This document shows, in pieces, positions 47,715 to 59,956 of a stretch of DNA of 64,000 nt; position 1 is the stretch's first letter; each line of letters begins with the position of its first letter. The notes below the pieces were generated by a model that was not told the DNA's origin, did no database searches, and was given only the letters and a program-made list of their open reading frames with translations. The stretch spans positions 1,053,467 to 1,117,466 of the forward strand of contig CM045734.1 of the NCBI GenBank assembly GCA_024760905.1, given 5' to 3'. The position numbers were made by a program, and so were the translations under genes. The stretch comes from Plotosus lineatus (taxonomy: Eukaryota > Chordata > Actinopteri > Siluriformes > Plotosidae).

Positions 47715-50700
47715 GCAGTGGTGGTCTAGTGGTATAGGGCGCTGGATTGCTGAGCCAAAGGTTGGGGGTTCGAGTCCCACTCTCCAGAAGGTTGTCACTG
47801 TCCCCCCCAGTGCAGCTAACTGGGTTATCAAAGGCGGGCCATGTCTCTCACTGTCTATGGTGAGAGGCATGTAAAAGAACCATTGCTGACTTTCGGAATC
47901 AATATATATATATATATAATATCAGTTATATAGCGTGTGTATACCCTTGTGTTAAGACGTCGTCTCTATGATCTTTGTGTTTACACTGTTTTGCGGACTT
48001 TTGTAACCCTAAGCAAATATGGTTGGTCAGAAGCGTAAGCCTACTAGCATGGGTGCAAGTCTCATACACAGAGATGAATTAACTATCTGCTCGGAGCGGC
48101 GCAATCTACCATGCATACTCAGTTAAGCAAAGAGAGTTGTAAAATGAACGGAAACTTAAATCCAGAAAAGAAAGATTCACTGCTGGTGATTCACATCAGT
48201 GCAGGCTGAGTACTAAACGAGTTCAACATCGCCCTTGCTCACTTAAAAGACTGGAAGTCCGTATAACCCGCACTTTGTTTCAAGCAAGTAAACTACTTTC
48301 AGCAAGCAAACTACTTTTGGTATTGAGCGCCTCACATATTGTAAGTGTTGATTGGCTGTTTTAAGCTTCATGTAAAGTGAGTCGGCTCAGCTTCATGTAA
48401 CGTGATCATCCGTCGACCATCGGAACCATTTACAAGCAGAAAGATCGCATCATAGAGAATGTTAAAGGTTATATTTGATACTTCGTTTGATATTTGATGA
48501 GTGAAATTGATTTAAAAATATCAATTTGAAATTATTTTGCTTGAATTTAATTAATTTGAAATTAATGTTGATATTATTTGATATTATTTTACAATGTTAT
48601 GTTTATAATAATTGATTTAGGGGTGTTTTATGAGATACGGTAATGGTATTTATGGATGTATAGTACAGTATGAGCGTCATACATCACTGTAACAACTTAC
48701 GTTCACTTTCAAGTTATGTTCAGCCGTCCGGAACCAATTAAAAACGTAAGTTAGGGATGTATTTATGATCTACCTTTCTGTAGATTTATTCCATTTCTAT
48801 TTCTACTTCTTCAATTTCATTTAACTTTCACTTTCACCCTTTGTTGGTATCTCCAGATGTTTGCAAAACCAATGTTGGTGAGTAGGAGAGCGTCTGTATT
48901 TATATTTTATTTACATCTTATGTTATTTTTTCAAGGTTTAATTGTTATAAGCATTTATAACATCGGATATGTATTTATTGATATTATATACACATATACA
49001 TGTACGTATACGTCAGTCGGGGGTTGGGGTTGGGGGGTGATCCTACTCTGTCCCAATTAACCTTGGAAAGTGAGAGATCCCTGTCTATATATGTACAGTA
49101 GGCCCTCGATATTCGTGAGTTCTGTACCTGGAAGTAAAACCCCATGCACACTTTTCATTAAGTGCTGGCGACCGGCGGAAGTGCCGGCTACTATTAGCCT
49201 AGCACCGGTTATATTTTGTAATAGTAAATAATAATATAATAATAATCTTTAATAAAACCATTTCCACGGCTTTGTTAAGCTATATACTTGACAACATGAT
49301 TACCTGTTTTGATAATTTCTCAATCGGTTAACCTCCAATATCCCATGATGCACTATGCGACCTCATTCAAGCTCGTGACGCTTTTTATATACGTGCTGCC
49401 ATTTGCCTGTGCTCCCATGTAGATTTAGATCGTGACGGGTCGTACAAACCCGGGTAAAATATAGTCCAAACTAATGTGAGTTGAACCGACAAGCATGGCG
49501 CCGAAGCGAAGTAGATCTAAACAACCAACATTAAATACGTTGTGGAAGCGACTCAAGACCGATGATTCCACTGTTTCGGAAACATCCATATCTCATGAAA
49601 TAGGTAAAAAGTTTTATGTCATGTCCGAACACAACACCGAGATTACATAAACAGTTTTGACAGATTAGGGTAGCAGTTTGATTCACAAATGTTCTATATT
49701 AGTAAGGTAACTGTTAGATTTTCCAAATAAGAAGTTTTATGTACTTTCCTTTAAGAATTAAGTCTACTATCCTTGTAACAAATACTATTTTTATAATATA
49801 AACTTTGTTTTATTTGCTTCTAGCTTGTCTGATTTTCTCATAAATATGGGCCCAGAATGCACCACAGAGCACATGAATTTTAAAAGATTTTCTGGGGTTG
49901 GCCCCCTCAGACTCCCCTTCGGGAGTGAACATCCCTCCGCACCCTCCCCATGCTTGCCTCAAACAATTTCCACCCCCTACTTATCAATATCCTCCTTCTA
50001 CTCTAAAACTTAATGAATACCCTCCCATGTATCATATTACATGCCCGAATGAGCAAATGGAAAGTAAAATACTGTGTATCTATTACATGTGCTAAATATA
50101 TATGCTTCTTAATCACATTCTATAGACAGTCTTACTCATTAATACAGTATTAATGTAGTAATGATTAAGAAAAACTTTTACATTTTTACTGTTGTACTTA
50201 TTGATGATAAAATATAAACATTATATAGCATATAGTGTTGTAAAGCACTAGTATTAAAGTCTTTTTCAATTATTATTCCAGTACAGTACCTAAGTTAATG
50301 TTTAGAATGTTTTTGCATGAGATTTTATGTTCTGTAGCATGTTTAACAAACGATACCAAACGGATAAACTTTATTACGCTTCATGCCCTTTTACATTGAA
50401 CATGACGTCTCCAAGATGGCACTGCCTAGAGGGCGACGTCACGGAGTTCTGAGTCAAATTGTTTCTTTGTTCATTTTAATTTGTTTTATTTGTTGTTTTG
50501 TTTGTTCATGTTTTGCACTATGCTTGTCTATGACCGGTCGACCCTACTACAGCTATGAGATCGGAGTCTTGTGAAGTTTAGCACCTAGCACGCTCAACTC
50601 CTATCCTGAGCTAATATGCTATGGTAGCTCAATGCTAGCCGCACCCCGGCTAACAATAAGCTCAGGCGGAGTTCTCAGAGTCTCCGGTGCTTGGTGCTCC

Positions 50701-52861
50701 GGCGATCCAGTGAGCTTCAAGAGTCAACAAGAAAGAAGATTCTTGAGATGTCTCATTCTGGGAAAGGATACAAAGTCATTGGTGAATCTTTGAGACTCCA
50801 GCAGACCACTGTCAGAGCCATTATCCATAAATGGAGAAGGCATCACATAGTGGTGACCCTTCCCTGGAGTGGCCGACCTACCAAAATTACTTTAAGAGCA
50901 CGGCGCAGACTAACCGAAGAAGTCACAAAGGATCCAAAAACCACTTTCTAAACAACCACTAGCCTCACTTGCCTCAGTTAATGTCAATTTTCATGACTCC
51001 ACTATCAGAAAGACACGAGACAAAAATGGCATCCGTGGATGAGTTCCGAGGCAAGAGCCACTGTTGACAAAAAAGAATATCAAGGTACCACTCACTTTTG
51101 CCAAGAATTATCTCAATCATCCCCAAAGCTTTTGGGAAAATGTTCTCTGGACTGATGATACTAAAGTTGAAATTTTTGGGAGAAATGCATACCATTACAT
51201 TTTGCGCAAAAGCAACACTGCATTTGATAAAAAGAATATTGTGCCAATAATGAAACATGGTGGTGGAAGTGTGATGATCTGGGCTTGCTTTGCTGCTTTA
51301 GGACCTGGGTGACTTGTCATGATTGATGGAACCGTGAATTCTGCTTGCTACCAAGAAATCCTGGCGAAGCATGTTCTTCACGTTGTCGGAGTGTCTGCAC
51401 CAGAACGGCCATCATTTTGAGACCACAAGCTAAAGCGCACCTGGTTTCTGCAGCAAGACAACGATCCAAAGCACACCAGCAAGTCCACTTCCGAATGACT
51501 AAAAAAACAAAAAAACAAAACAAGGGTTTTGGAGCGGCCTAGTCAAAGTCCCGACCTGTACCCTATTGAGATGCTGTGGCATGACCTTAAAAAGGCTGTT
51601 CATGCCCGAAAAACCATCCAGTCTTTTGATCTTAAACAATTCTGCAGAGACGAGTGGGCCAAAATTCCATCACAAAAAGTGGTTCAATCAGCTATTAGGT
51701 TTAGGGGAGCAACTACTTATTCATACAGGCCCTTGTAGGTTCAGATGGTTTTTTTCCCCCTTAATAAATGCAACTGGCACTGAAAACTGCATTTTGTGTT
51801 TACTTATATTTTATTTTTGTACAATATTGAGGTTTTCTTGATCTGAAATGGATGACAGTGACAAACGTGCAAAAAAAAAAAAAAGTCAGAAATTTGTAAG
51901 CGCTGTGTGTGTGTGTATATATATATATATGGTAGGCCTCCGTCAGTCCCGAAGGACCATGGCTGCGCTCTGGCTGGTATCCCGGCTGGTGATACTCCCT
52001 AGTGCGCAGAGCCCGGGTAGGGAGAGTAATGAGGGACAGGCTGTTACCCAAGCAGCAAGTCCCCCGTCTCGGCGCCACCGGAAGGATCCAATGGAAAGGC
52101 AAGTGCCGATACGACTGGGTTCCAGTGCCACTGCAGGAGAGAATCTACGGTCAATTTAGAATGGCCAATTAACCTACAGTGCACATCTTTGGATTGCGGG
52201 AGGAAACCAGAGCACCCGGAGGAAACCCGCACAAGCACAACATGCAAACTCCACACAGAAACGCCCAGGCCGGGAATCGAACCCGGGCCTTCTTGCTGTG
52301 AGGCAGACGTGCTAACCACTACACCACCGTGCCGCTATATATATATATATATATATAGCTCCCTCGCTATTTCGTGCTTCAATTAATGTGGCTTCAGTGC
52401 ATCACGTTTTTTTAAAAAAAAACAAATACATAAGTTAATATTCATCAAATTAAAAAAATAAGGAAATTAAGGAAGAAGAGGGGGAAAAGTTATGGAAAAT
52501 GTCACAAAAAAAAGGCCGATTATGCAAAAAAAAACAACAAAAAAACACAAAACAAAAAAAAAACCCAATCCACAATCTTACATCAAAATTGGATACATTT
52601 TTGCCTCTGTGTGTGCATACAATTTCCTCTGGGACCAATAAGGCATTCGGATTTTACATCTGAAATAGGAATAAAATATAATTTATATTTTGGGTGATAT
52701 TATTTTTGTCTTTTAAAAATAGGAGCTTCACGTAAAGTTTGTGTCATTTTAAATTCAAACCATTTGCAGTAGCTGTTTATTTAATTTATGTAAAAAATGT
52801 TTTGTGTAATCTGCCACTTTCTTTGCTGATAAACCACCAAAATTGCACTAAAATACAGGGA

Positions 52862-52892
<31 letters not shown>

Positions 52893-55800
52893 ACACTACC
52901 ACAATAGAACAAAAACCATCAAACTGCACTACTTTATGCGGATATGAATAGTTTCAGGAGTGTTGTGGGACTGTGTTTGACCTTTATGGTATTTGTCTCC
53001 TATCATGCATGTGACCTGAAATTATTTACTGAATGATGTCCTGGCTGAAGTGAACTTGATTAAAATATTTTATTTCTTACTAGAAGGACACATCATTTTT
53101 TATAACCAATGCTTCTGAAAACATGGGGAAGTGGTAGCCTGGTGGTAAAGGTGCTGGTTCACTGATCCTAAGGTTGGGGGTTCAAGCCCCACTCTCAATG
53201 GTCTGTCATTGTCCCCCCCAGTGCACTAACGCCGGCCTTGTCTCTCACTGTCTATGGTGTGAGGTTCATGTAAAAGAACCATTGGTAACTTTCAACAAAA
53301 GGACAGCGTGTTTCCGCCCTGCGATGGCCTGGCGAGCCATCCAGGGTGTACTCTGTCCTATCGCGGAGTCGGTTGGGATGGGCGCCAGCCTCCCCGCAAC
53401 CCTAATTAGGATTAAGCCGTTACAGAAAATGAATGAATTTTTCTGAAAACAAATTCAGTTTTGATCACATCAGAAGACTCACTAAAATAAATTATTATTA
53501 TATCTGTATCTTGCAACAGCAGAAAAGCAGAAAAACACGGGATTTTAAGAGAAATAAACATGAGCTGTGACATCTCTAACTCGTCCCTTGTTCCAGCAGC
53601 TGAGGTCTGAGATGTGATTTGTTCAGGTGTCTGAGACGAACATTAATCTCAACCCATCCTGTTGACACGAGAAAGAGACGAGGTGGTGGTGATTATACAC
53701 GGGGACTCTGGTTCGCTCACCTTCAGCCAGCGGCTCTTTTTACCGAGTGCGATACCATGTTTGGTCTCTGTACCAGGATCGGCCTCAAGACCTCCCAACC
53801 CCTGTGCAGCTTGCCAGGTTATGAGAGGCCAGCCATGTCGCTCCCTGTCTGTGGTGAGAGGCATGTAAAATAATCATGGCTGTCCTGCGTAAAAAAAAGA
53901 AGGCCACTGGATTGCCTTTAGTGACTTAGGACCGTCCAGAGTGTACTCAGCCCTTGCCCAGAGTCGTCTGAGATAAGCGCCAGTGTTCCCACAACCCTAA
54001 TTATAGGATTAAGCGGTTCAGAAATGAACGAATGAGGACAGATATACTGCACAGGAACATAAAAATTAAAATAAATCAAGATCTTTACAGGTGAATTATC
54101 CTTACACATGCTGCATGTATGACCCATCCAGGTATCCGTCACTACATCATTATTTTATTTCTCGATAAAGATCATCTTACTGCAAATGATCTCTTACTAA
54201 ATCACACCCCATAGGACTTTGAAATTGCACTGAGGTTTGATTAATTGTGCTTCATTAACATTAAGCCCAATTTGAACTGATTCAGTGATTATAGGCCATT
54301 TTAGTTTATTTAATTTTTTTTATTATTTAAATGTATTTAGTAAATAAATGTGAATTGGCTGGTCCCCTGATGAAGTCCTCTGTTGTGGTGATGGCATGTT
54401 TATAATCTTGCTCCTTTGTGTCCTCCTCCATGATAAAGTTTCTCCTAATTTATTCAGGTGCATTTCTCTGTAAATTGGCAGAATAAATATTTCTATAAAA
54501 TTCAATATTATATCATTATTAAAGATTATTGAGCCTGTTTCAGCAGCCACACTCACAAAAGCTAGATGTATATAACAGTTGGGTACCAGAGTCTCTGGCC
54601 AACCTCACAATGCCGCATTTTCAAAATTCTCTGAGATGATTTTGATGTCCTATGTTTGAAAGAATGATTTGAGGTATAGTTCCTGTAGTTGCCGTGGTTA
54701 CTAGTGAATTGCCTGTTTACTTGATTTAGCTCCTGCAGCATCTCAGACATGGCTTTACGTTGGCTCTGGTGGCTCTGCTGGATGATGATAAGGGTCTTGT
54801 TCATGTCATTAAGGGTTAAAGGGTCCATGGTGGGTTCATACTAATGTCCTCTTTTTTTTTTTTTTATTTCATTTTCCCAGAGCCTTTTCCAGTGCTACTG
54901 TATGTCTTGGGTTACGTGTACAGTGCAACTCAGATCGTGTGCCACTCCAGATGTCCATTTTCTAAGTCTAATTCATTCACATCTCCTCACTGTTCACCTA
55001 AACACAGGATATGTAAAAATCTAAATATTCAAAAAAAAAATAAATAAATAACACAAACATCACTTACATAGTACTGCTGTAATTTGGTTTGGAAGGAAAT
55101 GAGAGAGACTGAATTAAAGGAAGTGATGCCACTCCTTCCTGATTATTAATTCCCTCCTCCCGACTCCACCTGCCATCAACAAACCAACCCAGACTTCATC
55201 AGCCCATCATCACTGTCTGAGTGACTGTTTTAGAGAGTGGAGAATGTCTATCCATCTCAAATCATGCAAAGTTACCATGGTTTCCCCAGTGATGATGCCC
55301 TACGTGCTTGAATTTGATATATTTTGTATCCTGTGGTGATAGAAGTAAAATGTAGTTGGTTTCAGTTCAAAATCTTTATCTGTTTTTTGTTTCAGAGGGT
55401 TTTGAGAAAGGGGCGTGACCACATTTAACCCTCTGTGTGCCATTTATAGCCATCAAAAACTATGATGATGAATTCCTTTCAGTTTTCTCCCCTTTATCAG
55501 GGGTCGCCATAGCGAACGATTTGCACGTTTGATTGGGCATAGATTTTTACGTCGGTTGCCCTTCCTGACACAACCCTTTAGGACGGGACAGAAACAAGCT
55601 GACGGCTTTGCAGCTCCTCTTTACGAAAGTCAGCAATGGTTCTTTTACATGAACTTCTCACCATAGACAGTGAGAGACATGGCCAGCCTTTGATAACCCA
55701 GTTAGCGTACCGGGGAACAGCAGTGACAACTTATTGGAGTGGGGCTTGAACCCCCAACCATGGGATTGGTAATCCAGCACCTTACCCCTGGGCCACCACT

Positions 55801-58800
55801 GCCCTGTATTAGATTCAGAAGGGGAAAAGAAACATGAACAAAAAAGACTGCTTTTGAAGAACCTGAATGAACTTCACATAACATTAAAGAACAATACCCT
55901 GAAGATATGTGAATCAAGAAGAATTAAGAATTCCGGTGAGGCCAAAAGGGGTCTCCCTCGGTCTGTGTGTGCTCTGTACATCAGAATGTGGAAGTAATGC
56001 GGGGAAGCATGCCAAAGGGTTGCTTTAACATTGACTCTTATATCACTGGGCGATTTCAAATGGTTTGACCCGAGTGTCAGATCAAACCCTGATAAGGAAG
56101 ATTTATGTCAGTCTGTCATCAGCGCTATGAAAACACTTCTAAGAAACAGTAATAAATATTGTTCCTCTTCTCAAATGTACACTCCGATACAGAGTTTATC
56201 AGAAACATGAAATGAATGAGACATGAGGCTTTGTTTTTCTGTGTACTCCAAATAAACATGATTTTCTGATGTTTTTCAATTTGATCTGATATAACTCTAC
56301 TCTTCTTCTTCTTCATAATAATAATAATAATAATAATAATAAGAAGAATGACCTTGTGCTCTTAAAACACAATACTGTACTGTCTGGATTTGGCAGTGGT
56401 GGTCTCGTGGTATAGGGCGCTGGATCACTGATTCTAAGGTTGGGGGTTCGAGTACTCTCCACAAGGTTGTAATTGCTTCCCCCCAGTGCAGCTAACTGGG
56501 TTATCAAAGGCCGGCCATGTCTGTCACTGTCTATGGTGAGAGGCCTGTAAAAGAACCATTGCTGACTTTTGTAAAGAGTAGCTGCAAAGCCGTCAGCATG
56601 TTTCTGTCGCTTGCTAAAGGGTTGTGTCAGGAAGGGCATCCGACGTAAAAACCTCTGCCAAATCAAACGTGCGAATCATTCTCTGTGGCAACCCCTGAGA
56701 AAGGGAAAAAGCCAAAAGGAAATCTCACTGTACTGTGTGGACTTGGGATCTGACTCATGATTTTATTTCTATGGTTTTTGTTGCTGTGTTTCCTGATTTC
56801 AGGCGCAGGTGGCATTTCTGCAGGGAGAGAGGAAAGGGCAGGAAAGCATGAAGCAGGACCTGGTGAGGCGGATCAAAATGCTCGAGTATGCACTTAAACA
56901 AGAACGGTGAGTTCTGTTTATTCACGTGTAAATGTTTAACGTCACTCTTGCAGGAACAAAAAAGGATCAGCTGTTATTGAACTCCAGAATTATTTACAGT
57001 CCATAAAGATGAGCAAATATTAAAATATACTGTAATATAACTTCACATGGTTCCCTCACATTGGGCCAAATGTCGTTCAAGCACTTTTCAAGGAAAACAT
57101 TTTCATTTTCAAGTCATGTTTAAAAGAGTAAAAACAACAACAAATGGTGTTTCTGACTCTCAAAGAGAAATACAATAGTTTCAATATACTGTAAATTAAT
57201 ATCTGTAACAATACAAAGATTCTTAAAATGTCAGCTACCTCATTTTCAGTGTAATAAATAAATAAAAGTCATTTAAATGTTTTCTGGAAAATATGCAACA
57301 ACTTTAATAAACTGTAATAAGAAGACCACAGACTTCCCTAAATGTAAATGTAAACACTTTCTTCTCCTTTGGCTTCGGGTCAACACCTCTACTGGCTGCA
57401 GATCCACTAGGCATAGTCATGGTAACGCTAACGTTAACACGAACAGCCGACTCAGGGCAAGGGCAGAGTCCATCCTGGTCAGCTTGCCAGGCCATTGCAG
57501 GGCAGAAACACGCTGATGGCTTTGCAGCTCCTCTTGTCGAAAAGTCAGCAATGGTTCTTTTACATGAACCTCTTACCATAGAGAGTGAGAGACATGGCCG
57601 GCCTTTGATAACCCAGTTAGTGTACTGGGGGCTTATTAATAGTGTAATTTCAAACATCAGGTTAGATGATACACTGGGGCACTTTGAACCCTGGATCCAA
57701 TGTACCACGATGTGAGCGAGGTCCAGTCTGCCTTCAGCATTCATATCATGATATTGTATTTTATTTAAAATAAGAATTGATGCAATACGTTTAGCCAAGT
57801 GGTGTTTTTCACTTTCAGACGCCCACCTATTTATGTGCCAGAGATCAAGTATTTACAGAACACACAGGTTATTGAGATTGGCCCTCATGCAATAAAACCA
57901 AATAATCCATCAAAAAGTTACGAGTTTTTACACACCGTTTCCTCCACAATGACAGGAAGTCTGTTGATACCATGTGTCTGGATTATGACAACACTTGATA
58001 TAATACAACCGGGGAAGGACAACTCACAACGATGCATATTTGATTTCAGAAGGGAGGGTCCAAACAGCTCGCAGGTCCAAACTGCCTCACGTACTACTAA
58101 TTGTGATGATGATGTATCAACTATTGTAAATCAACTAGGTTCCATGTTCATGTTGCTTTCATTATCCTTAGGGCTAAATATCAGAAATTGAAGACTGGCA
58201 GTGATCAGAGCCCGGAGAAGAAAACTGAGATGAAGACTGAACAAAGTAAAATTAATTCTTATACTTTATTATATCCAATTTTATCTACATGTATAAATGC
58301 CTATAATTTAAAGTGTTGCTATTGACTGTTGGTTTTTTTTTTTTTTTTTTTTTTTTTGGTGAGCAGTTCCTAATGGTCAGGGAGAGTCTGATAATGAGAC
58401 AACCAATCAGATGGCATGGAAGGAGGGCCGTCAGCTGTTGCGCAAGTTAGTGGTGTTTCTTGATGGTGAGATCGATCTTTTTTTTAAATGTTATGTGTAA
58501 GACCAGTTCAGGCATGTGAGTGTAATTGCACAGGTACCTGGAAGAGGTGGGATATTCTGACACTATTCTGAATATGCGCTCGAAACGAGTCAAATCCCTG
58601 CTGGGTCGCTGTAGCCCAGAAGTAAATGGGCCTCTGCCACAGGATCTCTCTCCTGAAGCCAAACCCCATGCAGGAGACTCTCTACTTGTACGCCAGATAG
58701 AAGAACAGATCAAAAGGTGAGAAATAACTTGCATGATGAGAAGTCTTGGTGGCGCCAAGTCCAATCCAGTTTCATGCCTGAGAATAAACGGAATGAATTG

Positions 58801-59890
58801 ATTTTGTACCGTTGATGCGACTGTGTCTTATGGCAGTGGACTATGTCTTGTTTTGTGGAAATTTGCAGAAATGCTGGAAAGGAAAGTTCTGTGGAGCATG
58901 CTGGCATGTCAGTATTGGATAAAATTCCTTTCCTGCGTAGCTGTCATGATGAAGATGACAGTGATGAGGATGATGATTTCCAAGGAATTGCTACAGATCG
59001 CATTGATGGGCCACATAAAAACAAGAAATCTAGAAGCAAGGTGAGAACCATGTGAACACATCCACAAAGATTGTATATATAAATAAAACCACACACGTTA
59101 TACAGTGGTACCTCACCTTGCGAAATTAATCTGTACCAGAAGTGGTTTCGTAACCTGAATATTTTCGTAAGTTGAGTCGCATTTTACATGTAAAAGGCCT
59201 GATTCATTCCAAGGCTCTCAATACTACCCCCTAAATTCTTTAAAAATTATAAAAGTACAGTCGGCCCTCTACTTCCAAAAGCCTCTGAATACGAAAAATC
59301 CAGGTTACGAAAAACATTTTCCTAAATTTTCGTCCTCTTTTTACGAAAACAACCTCTTTTTTACGAAACGTGCCATTCACAAATTCAAAGAATGCGCGAG
59401 TTGCTCTCTGATTGGCTGTCTCCCAACATCCCGCCCCACTGGTCTCCCATTGGCCAGGAGGCAGCTGAGCTGTACCCATATTTCCTGTTTGTCACACGCG
59501 TGAGGGAGGAGAGTTGAACAGGAATGTTGGCTCAAGAGTTTATTTTGAGATTGACCATTGCAGTGACATATTTTGTTATACATCATGGACCCGGAAAATA
59601 CAGAAAAGCCGAAATACAGTGACGGAGGTGATTATTTCGGCACGATATAGAAGCAGAAGGAGCATGAAAAAAAGTGCTCTGTGGGACAAGACTGCTGATC
59701 TCGCAAGGAAGGAAGTTAATATTGAATCAGAACCTCTGATCTTTACCTGAACAGGTACTGTAATTCCGCTTTAAATACACCATCTAGTCCACTTAAACAT
59801 TTAAATACAATTTCTCCGTCAGCTCCGCGCTGGTGGGCGGAGCCCGCATTCGGCAAAACACGACAGCGAGAGAGAGAGTTTTTTGTGTGT

Positions 59891-59956
<66 letters not shown>

